This document shows, piece after piece, positions 10,136 to 22,250 of a stretch of DNA of 64,000 bases. The position numbers were made by a program, and so were the translations under genes. The stretch lies in assembly GCA_031763025.1 (NCBI GenBank), contig JASSKH010000023.1:1-64000 (forward strand), read 5' to 3'. The notes beneath the pieces were generated by a model. That model did no database searches. It was not told where the DNA came from and worked only from the letters and a program-made list of their open reading frames with translations. How positions within the stretch are numbered: the first letter of the stretch is position 1; every line of letters begins with the position of its first letter. Source of the stretch: Macrocystis pyrifera (taxonomy: Eukaryota; Sar; Phaeophyceae; Laminariales; Laminariaceae).

Positions 10136-10865
10136 TACGTGTGAGTTTCCCGATTACAGAGATCGAAATCGGTCTTGTTTCCTACAATTCTCGAATAACT
10201 CATGGAGATCGACGACTCCTAATGCCGGTTTTTGTCGCCAGGTTAGGGGTAGGGTTTTTGGTTAAACTTCTTACGCCCAATCATCCTCTCGTTTGCCGAC
10301 TTCCGACGCATTTTCACCTCAAACTTGTCCCGTCCTGGTGCCTGCCCATCTTCCCTACTCGACGAAAATAAACGACAGCAGAGGTACTGCAGTACAAAAG
10401 TGGTCGGGCCGTTTAGTTGGCAACTTTCATACCAATTCACGCTAACTCCAACCCTAGTCAATCAATTTTCTCACATGCTAACCCTTTCCGTTTGACTTGT
10501 CTCTCTGAAGCCATTAGTTTTCGATCACACTCTCGACCAAATATATACTACAGCAAGAAGTAGTACATAAACCAGTACCTGATAAAATACGGTATTGTAG
10601 CGCGTACATACTTATATGTACTTATTGGCTACTGATAAAGGGCAAGCACTAGTTCAACTCAAATTAATTCTACCAACGGTTACAATACGTGACTTTCCTG
10701 AATTACCGAGATAGAAATCGGTATTGTTTTCTGCGAATCTCGAAACGTCCATCGGGATCGAACACACTATAGCTATGACGTTCCTAGCCGCTAGATAGTA
10801 GGGTGGCTTTGCAAAACACTTGCCCCCCATCATCCCCTCGTTTCTCGGCACATTTTTCATTCAAA
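10136..10865 (+). repeat. Diverged direct repeats (10136-10310 and 10686-10865)
   Basis: Shared order of GAGATCGAAATCGGT / GAGATAGAAATCGGT, TCTCGAA, ATCGACGAC / ATCGAACAC and ATCATCCTCTCGTTT / ATCATCCCCTCGTTT. The copies are about 550 bp apart and clearly old. The spacer holds no recognised gene. Confidence 0.6.
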
Positions 10866-11144
10866 CGTATTACGAGCGAATGAGACTTTGTATTTCGACG
10901 GCGCCGAACAAACAGGTGCCACTTTCAAATGCCTGAAGCCCCCGCAGTAACGGAACCCAAACCTATGGTAGCAAGTCGTTTTTACCAACTACAAAAAAAA
11001 ACAAACGGTTTTTCTGTCCCCAAGTTGCCAAGAAAGGTTGCAACGCAGCAAAGGAGCTACCGATCGCATTAGAAACAACTTATCAACCGCCCATCCAAAA
11101 GAACCCAGCGTCGCGGCAGCTGTGCGCACACAGCCAGTGTTGCA

Positions 11145-11490
11145 TACGCAGCTTGCAAAGTTGAGTATCAACTATTTACAACTATTTAATCAGTCGAACT
11201 CACAGCTGACGTATTTCAAAATTTATAAAAAAAAAATGTCAACCGCCCGATCTGCGTTTCCGGGCTCCCTAATGCGATCTAACAGTCGGTCATACCAATT
11301 GAGGATCGATTTAAAAAAAAAAACGAAAAAAACGAACGTCAGCTGTGAGTTCAATAACCGATCGGTCGACAACCGTATACGCAACATTTCTTTGTGACAA
11401 CCGTTCGCGCGTTTTTTCCACTTTTCCCTCGCGATTGACCACTGGCCGGTGACTCCCTTGGATGCCGCCAGGCTCGACGAGTCGATAATA
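11145..11490. repeat. Two partial R1 copies, head to head
   Basis: 11145-11227 matches the right end of R1 (ACGCAGCTTGCAAAG to CACAGCTGACGTATTTCAAA). 11335-11490 matches R1 in the reverse sense (GTCAGCTGTGAGTTC, CCGTTCGCGCG, GGTGACTCCCTTGGATGCC). Together they form an imperfect inverted repeat around a roughly 100-bp centre. Confidence 0.6.
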
Positions 11491-11499
11491 CCTACCGGC

Positions 11500-13814
11500 T
11501 CGATTTCCAGCTGCTTTCTGCCAATACCATCGCGTGCACTGAACCAGCAGTTCGCACGTGAGGGCCGGGATACACAAGACACTCGAAAAATTGTTCTAGT
11601 AGTTCATACTCGAGGGCCTGGGCACACAAGACACTGGAAAGCTTGTATGAGACACGTCATCCTATTTAGAGGTATTCCCTGAAAATGTTGCCGCAGGTCT
11701 TGACGTACTTGAGTACGTGTTTGGTGAATCTCAATGTCGCACAAGTTTTCTTGACCTCTTCTGCTCCTAGATATATGAAAAACACATTTGTAATTAAGGA
11801 TAGAAAAAAAAGGTGGACTTTCGCAACGAAAACGGCTACGAATTTTTCGTGTATCAAAATAATTCGACGAATAGTTCGCTTCTCTTTGGCGAATTGAGCT
11901 CGCTACATTGAGCACATGCGGATATTACTATTATGTTTGTCTTCCAACAATAGAGCTTAGATGCCGTTCCGATGTAAAGTGAATAGGCTTCTGTAAATCA
12001 GCAGTATCTCTCATACGCTTCTCTGCCAGCCGTTTTCCAATTTCCATTCCCCACATTATTTCATTTTAACTACCGGTATAGTATATCCTATTCCTCATCA
12101 ACGTTCCGATATAGGCGGCAGAGGTCTCCGTCTCTGCATTCAAGGACAAAGCAGAATATTAAATTCGAGCGACGGACGATTGCGAAAAGTAAACTGCTGT
12201 ACAGTCTACTGCTGTCTCAGTCTACGAAGTCTCGTATACGCGCTGGTTCCAGCAACAATAATAATGTTCCACCTTTAGCAACAATCATAACAACACAAAC
12301 AAACCGAATTCTTGGTGGCTTTTTGAAATAAACATAGAGAGTTCGTAAGGAAGGGGGGGTCAACGTCGCCGGGAACAAATGAGAAAAATTGGTAAAATGT
12401 ACCGGGTATGATATCTGGAGAAGGAAGAGGAAGAAAAATAAACAATCCCATCAGGTAGCCCTCTTATCGAGGACTTTTGGATTTTTCAATTTGATTTGAT
12501 ATTTTTTCTAATTTAAATTCCATCTGATTGGCCGAATATTGAAACACCAAGCAGGCATTCTCAAGGCAAATTAAAAAAAACAAGCTGAGTGAAAAATCTT
12601 TTGGGACTTTTTTTTCGTGTGATTTTTCTAATTTCAATTTGGAAGTTGGGAGTTGATCAGCCTTGATGTAGCATGTTCATGGTGGGTCAACACCCCCGGT
12701 GGAGTCTGGGGTGATTCTCGGCCGCTTCTGTGACCACGATCGAGGCGATAAGACGTGAACCTCGACGACAGGCGACCGGAGCAATAGCCGTGCCCACGCC
12801 CACAGACTATAACACATAGTACCCCGACGGTGGCGCCTCAAAAAAGATCATGGCGGCCGCAAACCCAACTTTTCGGCCTGCTCGATCGGCCAACCATCAC
12901 GAAAACCCAGCAGACGAGCAAAAAGAAAAGATAGTATTAGGCTCGATACTTCGATAGCTGCGTCACCGTTACTGTTCCGCACGTGGCGTTTGAGGGTTCC
13001 CTCCTCCTACCCAGGACACCCTGAGAGTGAAAGCTCCCTATCCTGCGCCACCAAAAAGAGAAAGAAGCTGGCGGCAGCGCGTACGCGACAACGCAAACCG
13101 TCGCTCTCGGCTGGGCGTTGTGTGACGCGGTGCGTTATTTCAGGTTGTTCCGAATTCCGTTTCGTTTGACAATGAATGCGCCGTTTCCCAATAGGACACA
13201 AAAACTTATTTCAAAGTAACGAAATTTAGCGTTCCCCGTTAAGATGGGCTCTTAGCATTGTCATGTCGCACAACCCTGCCAAATTTTGTTTTCCAACTCT
13301 CGAAAACCAAGGTGCAAAAACTGTGAAGTCGAAACGTTATGGCCGTTGCTGACGATGGGCACGGATATATAACATTGAGGGTGTTGTTTATGGACTGATG
13401 CCTGTGTGTGTTGTTCACATTGAACGGTTAACCGTTATTTCTACATATCTGTGGCAGTCTGTTACACACATCTACTTGATTTAGAGGAAGAAAGATTGGA
13501 AGTTTGTCGCTATATGAATACAGCCACGCACGATATTAATAGTAGTTTTACTGCTTCTCTGCTCTCTGCTGTGGTGAGTGGGGTGAGCAGAATAAAACTG
13601 AGTTACGTCGTGGCTCTTTTGGGTCCAAATCAAGTGAACACCATCACGCGGTGACAAATAATACGGAACGACTTTTATATTCGTCCCATGATTATTGTGG
13701 AAAATAACAACCTTTATGCCATGCATGGAAAATATGTATTTTATGGTCTATGACCGACAAGAGTCGTTGAAGATGCTCCGTGAAAAGTACACACCCTGAA
13801 TAATAGACAATAAA
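11500..13814. other. About 2.3 kb without recognised gene or repeat
   Basis: Only short open frames are present, none with a known domain. I see A/T-rich stretches around 12,480-12,650 and a GC-rich stretch around 12,690-13,130. No tandem array, RNA gene or transposon end was identified. Confidence 0.4.
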
Positions 13815-13833
13815 CAGGGTTAGGGTAACCCTA
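13815..13833. repeat. Telomere-like hexamers at the 5' border of the LINE fragment
   Basis: AGGGTTAGGGTAACCCTAT, a short inverted pair of telomeric units, lies immediately before the truncated retrotransposon. A second telomeric stretch (15241-15252) lies at its 3' end. Confidence 0.7.
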
Positions 13834-15240
13834 TCGAATCCGTCTGATGCGGGCATGCCTCAAACGGTATGGTCCGGAACTGTACGATAGGACGAACGCA
13901 CCGCTTAGTCTGAAAGTCCGGATGCTGAAGGCCGAGGTGATTGAGACCTTGCTGTACGGTTGCGTGACGTGGACCCTCAATGCGGACCACTTCGCCAAGC
14001 TTCGATCAGCCCACCACGAAGTCCTTCTGCGAGTCATTGGTTTCCAGCGCCGACTACGCACCGACCACACCACCCTCTCGTATGCGAAGGCGCTCAGGAT
14101 AACACGATGCGAAAGTATCGAAACGACCATCCGTAAACGGCGACTCTTCTTTGCGGGGGCTGTGGTGCGGCAACACGAGGGGCGATTACCCAGTCGGTTG
14201 ATGTTCGGGACGATCGCTGGTGGGGGGAGCCCGAAACCAGGCGGGCAGCCCAAGACTTGGCCTAGGGCCATTGCTGAGGACCTTAGAGTGTTCAAAGCCA
14301 CCGAGGGATCAACGGAAGACTCCCCCTTAGTCTTTGGAGTTGGGACCGCACTGTGGCCCACTGCAGCAAAACAGACGGGAAAGTGGTACCGGGGAATCCT
14401 CGAAGCAGCTGAACAGTTCATGGGCAGGTGGCACGAGGCTGAGGCAAAGCTGAGTAGACAGCGCCGTGCATCCGCTGCAGGTAGTCTTAGAGGGAATGGG
14501 GGGAGGGGTAACAGCAGGAGGGGTAGAAGGAACACCGTACAAGTGTATGGGGGCAGGGGGGGGGAACAGGAGGAGTAGAAGGGAAACCGCGGTAGAAGAG
14601 AGTAGCAGAGAGACCGCAGATAGGGTAGCAAGGTACCAGGCCGACTAATAGGTTGGACTTTTCTTTGCTAATCGTACCGCCAACTGCTGCGGCCGTTCGG
14701 TATGTATTTTGATTTTTTCCCTTCTTATCCTTATGAAAAAAGTACTACATAGTGGGTGGGTGACGAGCGTATTTTGGCCCACTCATTATTGCTCTTTTTA
14801 CTTAGTTAAGCGTTCACCGGGATGCATAGTCCCCTTTTTCCTTCTCGTATCTTTCCCCTTGCACGTCCCTTTTGGCTCATGCTCGGGGTAAGTATGTATG
14901 TGTCTGAGCTTTGGCTTCCCATTTTATATATTTATTACGGATTCTTCTCCTTTTCTTGTTCTTTTTCTTGTTCTTTTTCGGTTTGGTTTCTTCGTTGTGC
15001 TTCTCTTTCTTTATGGTGTGTTTTGGTTGCTGGCGTATGTATGTATGTTGTGTCGGCCGCACCTAGTGCGAAGGCATGGTATTGCGTAGGCTATTAATGC
15101 ATTACGGTGTGTTATCTCTGTGTCGTAGTCTGTGACCACAGAGCTCGTATCTTTCTAGGGTGAAGAATCAGCACGGACACTGGGCTTGCTGGATGTCGAC
15201 GAGTAGAAGAACGGTTTATTGTGAAGAACACACACACACA
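13834..15240 (+). mobile_element. 5'-truncated non-LTR retrotransposon (LINE), 3' end
   Basis: It matches the 3' part of the longer copy at 19702-22250: the C-terminal region of the reverse-transcriptase ORF, then a pyrimidine-rich 3' untranslated region of about 600 bp. Shared landmarks include TTTTTCGGTTTGGTTTC and GACCACAGAGCTCGTA. It ends in a CA repeat followed by CCCTAA units. Truncation at the 5' end is typical of target-primed reverse transcription. Confidence 0.85.
13847..14578 (+). pseudogene. LINE reverse-transcriptase ORF, C-terminal remnant (243 codons, open)
   Basis: The peptide continues the retrotransposon polyprotein after the polymerase thumb. Typical features are LYGCVTWTL near residue 37, a basic RRLRTDH segment, and TIRKRRLFFAGAVVR near residue 118, a pattern common at the C-termini of LINE reverse transcriptases. 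The frame has no stop for 243 codons but has lost the polymerase domain, so it cannot encode an active enzyme. The last 60 residues are Gly/Arg-rich low complexity. The first ATG is arbitrary, since the frame enters from the truncated 5' side. Confidence 0.8.
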
Positions 15241-15252
15241 TAACCCTAACCC
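15241..15252. repeat. Telomere-like hexamers at the 3' border of the LINE fragment
   Basis: TAACCCTAACCC directly follows the CA-repeat tail of the LINE and precedes satellite C. With 13815-13833 it brackets the insertion. Confidence 0.75.
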
Positions 15253-15256
15253 AACG

Positions 15257-16350
15257 TCAACTGCGGAGGTTTTGGATACGGGCACCTTGTAGGGGTCGGG
15301 CGAGGGCGGGGTATTCCAACCTACGTATCATGCTGGTTTTTCATTGCAGCAATCTCCAAAATTAGCGTTTTGGAGGAAGGGGAGTGGGCGGGTTGGTTGT
15401 TCCTGTGGTCGGGGAGACAGGCGCAGGGAGCGATGGTGGATGTACTGGCCACGGGCAGCGCGTAGGGGTCGATCGTTGGTGGAGTTTTCCAACCTAGATA
15501 CAATGATGGGTTTTCTTTGCAGGATTCAGCAAAATTAGCATGGTTCAGGAAGGGGAGTGGGCGGTTTTGTTTTATCTGTGGTCGGGGGGGCAAGCGCGGA
15601 GAGGAATGAATTGTGGATTTTTTGGACACGGGCAGCTTGTAGGGGTGGGGGGCGAGGGCGGGGTATTTAAACCTACGTATCATGCTGGGTTTTCATTGCA
15701 GCAATCCCTAAAATTAGCATTTTTCAGCAAGGTGAGTGGGCAGGTTGGTTGTTCTTGTGGTGGGGGAGACAGGCGCAGGGAGCAATGGCGAATGTACTGG
15801 ACACGGGCAGCGCGCAGAGGTCCGTATATGGTGGGGTATTCCAACCTACAGTAGATATTATATATCTTTCTCATTGCAGTAATCCGAAATATTGGCATGG
15901 TTTAGGCAGGGGAAGTGGGCGGGTTGGTTGTTCCCGTGGTCGGGGAGACAGACGCAGGGAGCAATGGCGGATGTACTGGACACGAGCAGCGCGTAGGGGT
16001 CGTCTAGGGTGGGGTATTCAAACCTAGATATTCTGCGAAGTTCTCTTTGCATCATTCCGCAAAATTAGCATTGCTCAGGAAGGGGGGGGTGGGCGGGTTG
16101 GTTTTCCTGTGGTCGGGAGAACAGGCGCAGGTAGCAATGAATGGTGGAGGGTTTGGGAATGGGCAGCTCGCAGGGATCGGGCGAGAGTGGGATATTACAA
16201 CCTAGATGTTATGCTGGGTTTTCATTGCAGCAATCCCCAAAGTTGGCTTTGTTCAAGAAGGTCAGCGGGTCGGTTGGTTGTTCCGGTGGTCGGGGAGGCA
16301 GGGAAGGAGGGAGCAATGGGTGGCGGAGGCAGCTCGTTAGGGGACCTCCT
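15257..16350. repeat. Satellite C (six to seven tandem units of about 176 bp)
   Basis: Each unit repeats GCGTAGGGGTCG, GGGTATTCCAACCTA, ATGCTGGGTTTTCATTGCAG, CAATCCCCAAAATTAGC, AGGAAGGGGAGTGGGCGGGT and GGTCGGGGAGACAGGCGCAG. The GTAGGGGTCG-like landmark recurs near 15293, 15463, 15641, 15814, 15994 and 16170. Units are 80-90% alike by eye. Open frames through it are repeat artefacts. Confidence 0.9.
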
Positions 16351-17390
16351 CCCGCCTTGACTTGCGTACCCCAACTCGCAACTACTGTATGTAGATGCAT
16401 TGCATAATAGTGAGTTTCGGAAAAAAATAGCGCTCAGGGTCAGGGCTTGTCGCAATCTCGCCGCATGCAAGACGTTGACGGATATTGTTTTTTCCCTGAG
16501 CGGATTTTTAATTTTTTTTTCCAGATGTTCAGGGTTACGGGCTGCAAAACAGGGTTTTACCCTGAGCAAAGAAGCTGCTCTGGGTAGTGGTCATGGCACA
16601 GAGTACAGGTAGTAAAGGATGCCTGTACCGTCACACAAGCAGCCCGGGACTGACGCTGACTCGCCGCCATAGCTTAGAGCGACAAGGTGCGCCATCTCCT
16701 CGAACCTAAGTCATTTGCCATCTCCTCGAACCTAAGTCATCTGGTTCGTGATTCTTAGGCGGCGAGGAACTACAGAGTAGCTTCGGCAATCTCAGCAGGC
16801 AAGGAGGTGGAGCATGCATCATTCATCTTTAGAACAAATGAAGACAAGCGACCTAGCAACCTCACGCCGCGTAACGGTGAAGAGGGCGATGATGGCGTAG
16901 AAGGTACGCGAGGCGGACGACCATTCGCCAGAGCGTTGGGCAACCGGGCGCGCCACCTCCTCCACCAGTAGTCGTTTGGTTATGATGAAGCTACAAGTAC
17001 TGCTCTAATCGCAGCAGGCGAGGCGAAGTGAGCAGGAGCAGCTCGATAGATAGAAACACATCACGCTGGACACGAAAACGAAGACACGCAAGCTCGAGCT
17101 GGGTGGCGGCTTGGAGGACAGCGACGGTGGGCATCGCGTTATTACAGTGATGGAGGAGCGGGAGGGGAAGGTCGGGGCGAAAGGTGGTGGGACACGCGGC
17201 GGTCGAATGCACGATGCTCGAAGCGTGCTGTGAAAAATCGAGAAGCATGAACGCAGGTCCACGTCAAGTTTATTCCTCCTCCCACCCTGAGATTTTTTTT
17301 ATTTTGAAATTTTTTCCAAATCCTGGAAGCACCAACCATGAACACCCACCCTGAGCACCCACCCTCAGCAAAGTTATTTTTCCGAAACGC
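16351..17390. other. Mixed sequence without recognised gene; 26-bp tandem duplication at 16691
   Basis: GCCATCTCCTCGAACCTAAG occurs at about 16691 and again 26 bp later. The stretch 16990-17250 is GC-rich with overlapping open frames on the minus strand; none resembles a known protein. Confidence 0.45.
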
Positions 17391-17395
17391 TCTAT

Positions 17396-17910
17396 TAATA
17401 ATAACCGCATGGTCTTCAGGACCAAAATTGGGTCCCAGTCCTTATTATAATGAGGGGATACTATTTGCCTTGCGATATCCCCACCAGTCGTAGGGGAGAT
17501 CCCCTCTCGACTTAAGTTTAAAAAAGTTTAACAACATGACATCTGATATCACATTCGGGTGATATTCAGGATCACTCGCATGTTGTTGGGGGATCCCCCA
17601 GTCCTTAGTATAATTTCAAACGAATAAATTGAAGAGAACGCTATATCACATATTATTCGTACATGTTGGGGGCACATACAATACGTACAGTGTGGAGGCT
17701 TCTCAAGGCCCTTGGCAATCCCCTAACCCTGTTGGGGATCCCCTAAGACAAGAGGGGATATCCTAAGCCTGTTGGGGATTCCCTAAGGCGAGAGGAGATC
17801 TCTTAAGGTGAGAGGGGATCCTCTAAGGCAAATGAAGATCCCCTAAGACAAAAGAGATCCTCTAACTATTGTAGGGGGATCCCCTAACTCGCAACTCCCC
17901 TCCTATACAT
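17396..17910. repeat. Array of GGGGATCCCC-type palindromes
   Basis: From about 17715 the unit GGGGATCCCCTAAG plus a short spacer recurs every 23-27 bp, roughly eight times, with variants. Each unit centre is a perfect or near-perfect palindrome around GATC. Upstream, GGGGGATCCCCC (17590) and the flanked pair AACAACATG...CATGTTGTT (17531-17586) add further inverted repeats, and CCCAGTCCTTA.TATAA occurs twice. The array could fold into serial small hairpins. Confidence 0.8.
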
Positions 17911-19700
17911 ACTCCCCTCGGAAGTGTACAAAAAAACAACAAACGACTGTATGTAATATTAAATGCAACTGAACTCGAAGGTACAAGGTATCATCAGTTA
18001 CTGCAACTGATTGCCCTCTACGTTGTGCGCAATCAACCAACAAATAGCCAAGTCTACGACACGATTCATTAAGACCACCGAAAAACTCTACTACTGACGT
18101 ATCAGGTAGATAGTGATCTTACTTGACGTACATGGATACCTCCCAACACATTCTCCATGTCCCTAATAAATTCCTCTGAATGAAGTCGTACGTTGATTCT
18201 TCGTTCTCGTTCCAAAAACATTCCATGCACACCGAAAACCCTACTACTCGTATCCCATATAGCCAAAACAATGCCCCAACATCCCTCGAAGAACAATCAG
18301 TGATTGAAATCCCAACAAGTATACACAAAGTCACAGCCAAAACGAAACGTCTCAGAGTGCAACGGTTTGATGAGAAAATCGGTGTGCTGCTCTGCCAAAC
18401 GTGCTTGCTAATCTTACGCTCCTCGTCAGACACCCCCCCCAGACATTTGCGTCCTAAAGGAAAACGATACACAGGCACCAGCGCACAACATTACTCAACC
18501 AGAGACAGATCTCCAGTCAGTAGTCTTACGAGTCAGTAGTCTTACGTCCATGTATGATCTCACCCCAACCGAAATCCACTATCTGCGATGGAACGTCTCC
18601 GTCGTCTTACCGAGTAAGGTAAAATCTCCCCCCTGCTCGGTAGAAGACCAAACATTCATCATAATGTGGTTGATATTACGGGGGACCATAATAAATAGGA
18701 CAAAATATGGTTGAGAAAAATAGGGAAATATATAGCTTATTGCGTGTAACGTAGGTCCTATTTACTATGGTTCTCCGTAATATAGTGTAACATCGGTATT
18801 CGGGGTAGAATTCTGACTCCAGAACCCCTCAATCGTAAAAAACAGAAACCAGTCCGAACCCACAAACCACAAACATCAGCGGTCAATACCAGGTACCGGC
18901 ATAAAATAAGCACCATAGGAAAGAAACAAAGAGACATCGTAGTAGTCGTCGCAGTCGTAGCGCGCACTTACAGTAAGTACAGGACTGCTTGATCTAGCGT
19001 TATAGCTCCAGAGCTTTCCTCTACCCACAACATGTTTTTAGGCCCTTGGTATATACCAGAAGAAACGTCATCTTCCAAGCACACCCAGGAGTGATAAATC
19101 TGACATAACCGATACGTAGCATTTTACAGCTGCAGGAGTGATAATCTGACATAACCGATACGTAGTATGCTGTGCAGAGGAAGATAAATAATTATCCAGG
19201 ATTGTTATGTGCTCTGTACATGCTTGTCTTGTACGTACACGTATTGCGACTATAAATTGCCTAAAAGTAACTTGAGGGTGGGGGGGGTGAAGGGTGATAT
19301 AGCTCCGCGGTCCATGGTGCGCTGTTGATGCTGCATTCAATTTCCGGGTCGCGACGTTTGTTTTCGCATCCAACGATCCTTGACCGTTCCACGATTCCTG
19401 ACCGTTTACGGCTCGCGCGTCGCGCTCACGGCCTCCGGCGGCTCCTTCAGAGGGCTCGTTGTATTTCTGCGCCTTGTGTGGGTGGGGGCAGGGCGCCAAA
19501 TGGGATCACAACCGGGTGGCATCAGGTCCGGGTGGGATCAGAAGAGCCAGGGAGGGGCCTGTTTTGCTCCGATTTTCACGGAGAGTATTCCCAGCAATGT
19601 ATTTATCTACAAGAAAGAGAACTCAACTGACGTAACTACTCCATCATTATGTAGTGTTTTTAAAAAAAAACTCTTTTTTATTTGCTATTTAATATCAAGA
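17911..19700. other. No recognised gene; two short tandem duplications
   Basis: Open frames of up to 143 codons lack known domains. AGTCAGTAGTCTTACG is duplicated at 18514-18546. A segment with GGAGTGATAATCTGACATAA and CCGATACGTAG is duplicated at 19090-19170. Nothing else is recognisable. Confidence 0.45.
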
Positions 19701-19701
19701 G

Positions 19702-22250
19702 CGCCCCGTTGATGGATCACCCAGTACTGAGAGCTTTCACAACATCCTTGTCAACGTTTGGGTGACAGGAGAAGTCCCCCAGCAATGGAAAGATGCGATC
19801 ATCATGGTCCTTCACAAAACGAAGAACCGAACTGATTGCAACAACTACAGAGGGATCTCGCTTGTTGCCTACGCAGGCAAAGTGTTGTTGAAAATCGTCG
19901 CGTCCCGCCTCAGCAACTGCTGCGAGACCGAGGGAATACTCTCGGAGGAACAGTGCGGCTTCCGCTCCACACGATCAACGATTGATAAGTTGTCGTTGTG
20001 CGCCGGTTGCAAGAGCTCGGACGACAGAGGAAAATCCCCCTGTACGTGTGCTTCATCGCCCTGCAGAAAGTGTACGACTCTATCGACAGAAAACTGCTGC
20101 TATGGGGGGTATTCACACGCTTAGGTGTACCAACCGAGATGCTGACAATTATTCGTAATTTCCACGAAAGCATGCGGGCTCGCGTGCGTACAGATGACGG
20201 CGAGCACTCGGAAGGGTTTGATACCCCGCAGGGGCTGCGGCAAGGCTGCGTCCTGTCACTAACGTTACTGTTTAACGTCTTCTTCGCTGCTGCGCTGCAC
20301 GTCGTACTAGTACGCTTCAACCAAGACGAAGCCATCGTAAGGGATTAGGTTCAACTCGGTGATGCTGGAGTAGTCGGAACAGAGAAGCAGGAGCGGTTGG
20401 CGCGCGTGCGAAGGGCTGTAAGGGGCATGTTGTACGCCGATGACGCAGGTGTTGTCTCGAACTCGGCTGAAGGGCACGCGAAAATGATGGCAGTCATCGT
20501 GACTGTCTTCGAAGCAGCAGGCCTCACGGTATCGCAAAAAAAGACCGAGACAATATTTTTACGAACACCAGACCAGACAACGCTCGCACCACCGCTTGTC
20601 ATCGAGGCAGCAGGCCAGAGGTATAAACACACGACGCAGTTCTCATACCTAGGTGGCATTATCCACGTAAACGCAGACATCTCGCTCGAAATCGACCGAC
20701 GGATTCGTCTCCTTCAGGCATGCCTCAAACGGTTCGGACCGAAGTTGTAAGATAAGACGACCGCCCCCCCCCCCTTAGCCTGAAAGTTCGAATACTGAAG
20801 GCCAAGGTGATTGAGACCCTGATGTACGGGTGTGTGACGTGGACCCTCAGAGCAGAACACTTTGCCGAGCTTCGAACGGCTCACCACCAAGTCCTTTTGT
20901 GAGTCGTTGGCTTCCAGCGCCGACTTCGTACTGACCACGCCACCATCTCGTACGCGAAGGCCCTCAAGATGACACGTTGCGAGAGCATTGAAATGACCAT
21001 CCGTAAACGGCGGCTCTTCTGTGTGGGGGCCATGGCACGGCAAAGCAAGGAGCGATTACCCAGTCGGGTAATATTCGGGACGATGGCTGGTGGGAAGAAC
21101 CCGAGACCTGGCCGACCGTTTAAGACTTGGCATAGATGCGTAGCCGAAGACCTTAAGGAGTTCCGAGCCACCGCAGGGTCAACGGACTTGCCCCCTTAGT
21201 GTTCGGAGTTGAGACCGGACTGTGGTCCACTGCAGCAAAAAAGGCGGGGAAGTGGTACCGGGGGGTCTTCGAAGCAGCCGAACGGTTCATGGTGAAGTAG
21301 CACGAGGATGAGGCACTGCTGAGTGGGCAGCACCGCGCATCCGCCGTGGGTGGTGTCCAAGGGAATGGGGGGAGGGGGGGAACAGGAGGAGTAGAAGGGA
21401 AACCGCGGTGGACGAAAGTGAGAAGGAAATGGCAGACAGGGCAGCTAGACACCAGGCCGACTAGGAAGTAGAACATGCTTACGCTACTCGTGCCGCCAAT
21501 TGGTGCAGCCGATGTTCTTCCTTTGTTTTGTTTATTTTGTTTGCGCTTTGTCCTCTGTGATTATTTTTTTTCTTTTTCTCTTCATTTCTTCTTTTGATTA
21601 ACCTTAAGAAAGGAGTCGTGTGGCGTGGATGCATGACGAGCCTGCTTTGCTTGTATCGTATTGTCTGACGGCGTGGGGTGGGGCATAGTTGACGAACGCA
21701 GGACGGAGGCGGCAGACAGGGTAGCAAGGTCCCAGACGAACTAGTAGGGAGAACCTGGCTATGCTACTCGTACCACAAACTGCTGCGGTTACCTGGAAGG
21801 TACTTTGTGCTTCGGTTTACCAGCTGTTTTCCCTTGGTTCTTAGTCTCACTCTGTTTATAAGTAGTGGTGCTTTTTTTTTAGCACGTTTCTTTCACGTGT
21901 CTGCCACATCCCCTGCGGGGAGGCACGACAGTTTTTTTTTTCTTTCTCGTTTCCTTTTTTTTCTTTTTCGGTTTGGTTTCATTGTTTTTTCTGTTCTCTT
22001 TTTTCTTTCGAGTTCTCTCTTTCATAGAATATGTATGTCGTGCCTGTCATATCCAATCTGATGACATGGCATTGCATTGTCTACTGCAGCTGTGCTTACT
22101 GCGTACCAGTAGTACGTAGCAATGTAGTATCTCTGTGGCGTAGTTTGGTGACCACAGAACTTGTACCTCTCTAGGATTGAAGAATCGGCACGGAGACTGG
22201 ATGTGCTGGATGTCAACGGGTAGAAAAAACGATTTAATGTGAACACATGC
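19702..22250 (+). mobile_element. Non-LTR retrotransposon (LINE), long degenerate copy
   Basis: It contains a broken reverse-transcriptase region (about 19720-21200), a Gly-rich tail, and a 3' region of about 800 bp rich in pyrimidines that parallels 14640-15240. The 3' end lies near 22250 and lacks the telomeric hexamers found in the other copy. No endonuclease or 5' ORF is visible upstream of 19700, so this copy is also 5'-truncated. Confidence 0.88.
19720..21199 (+). pseudogene. LINE reverse transcriptase, inactivated
   Basis: Recognisable motifs in order: [19 protein letters not shown] and NNYRGISLV (fingers), [14 protein letters not shown], then [13 protein letters not shown] (motif A), FDTPQGLRQGCVLS (motif B), MLYADDAGVVS (motif C) and KTETIFLR (motif D). 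Motif C keeps both aspartates. Motif A has Ala where LINE enzymes have the first catalytic Asp (F-x-D). Lesions visible are a frame change between about 19990 and 20050, an in-frame TAG at 20346, a TAA at 20748, a poly-C run with a frame change at 20761-20774, and a TGA near 20899. The C-terminal part resembles 13847-14578. The protein cannot be made. Confidence 0.88.

Noticed and set aside
13831..14631. 266-codon open frame on the minus strand
   Set aside because: Antisense shadow of the LINE ORF, which has clear reverse-transcriptase-type motifs on the plus strand.
17715..17730. CCCCTAACCC in the palindrome array as an interstitial telomere
   Set aside because: It is a variant of the GGGGATCCCCTAAG unit, not a run of hexamers.
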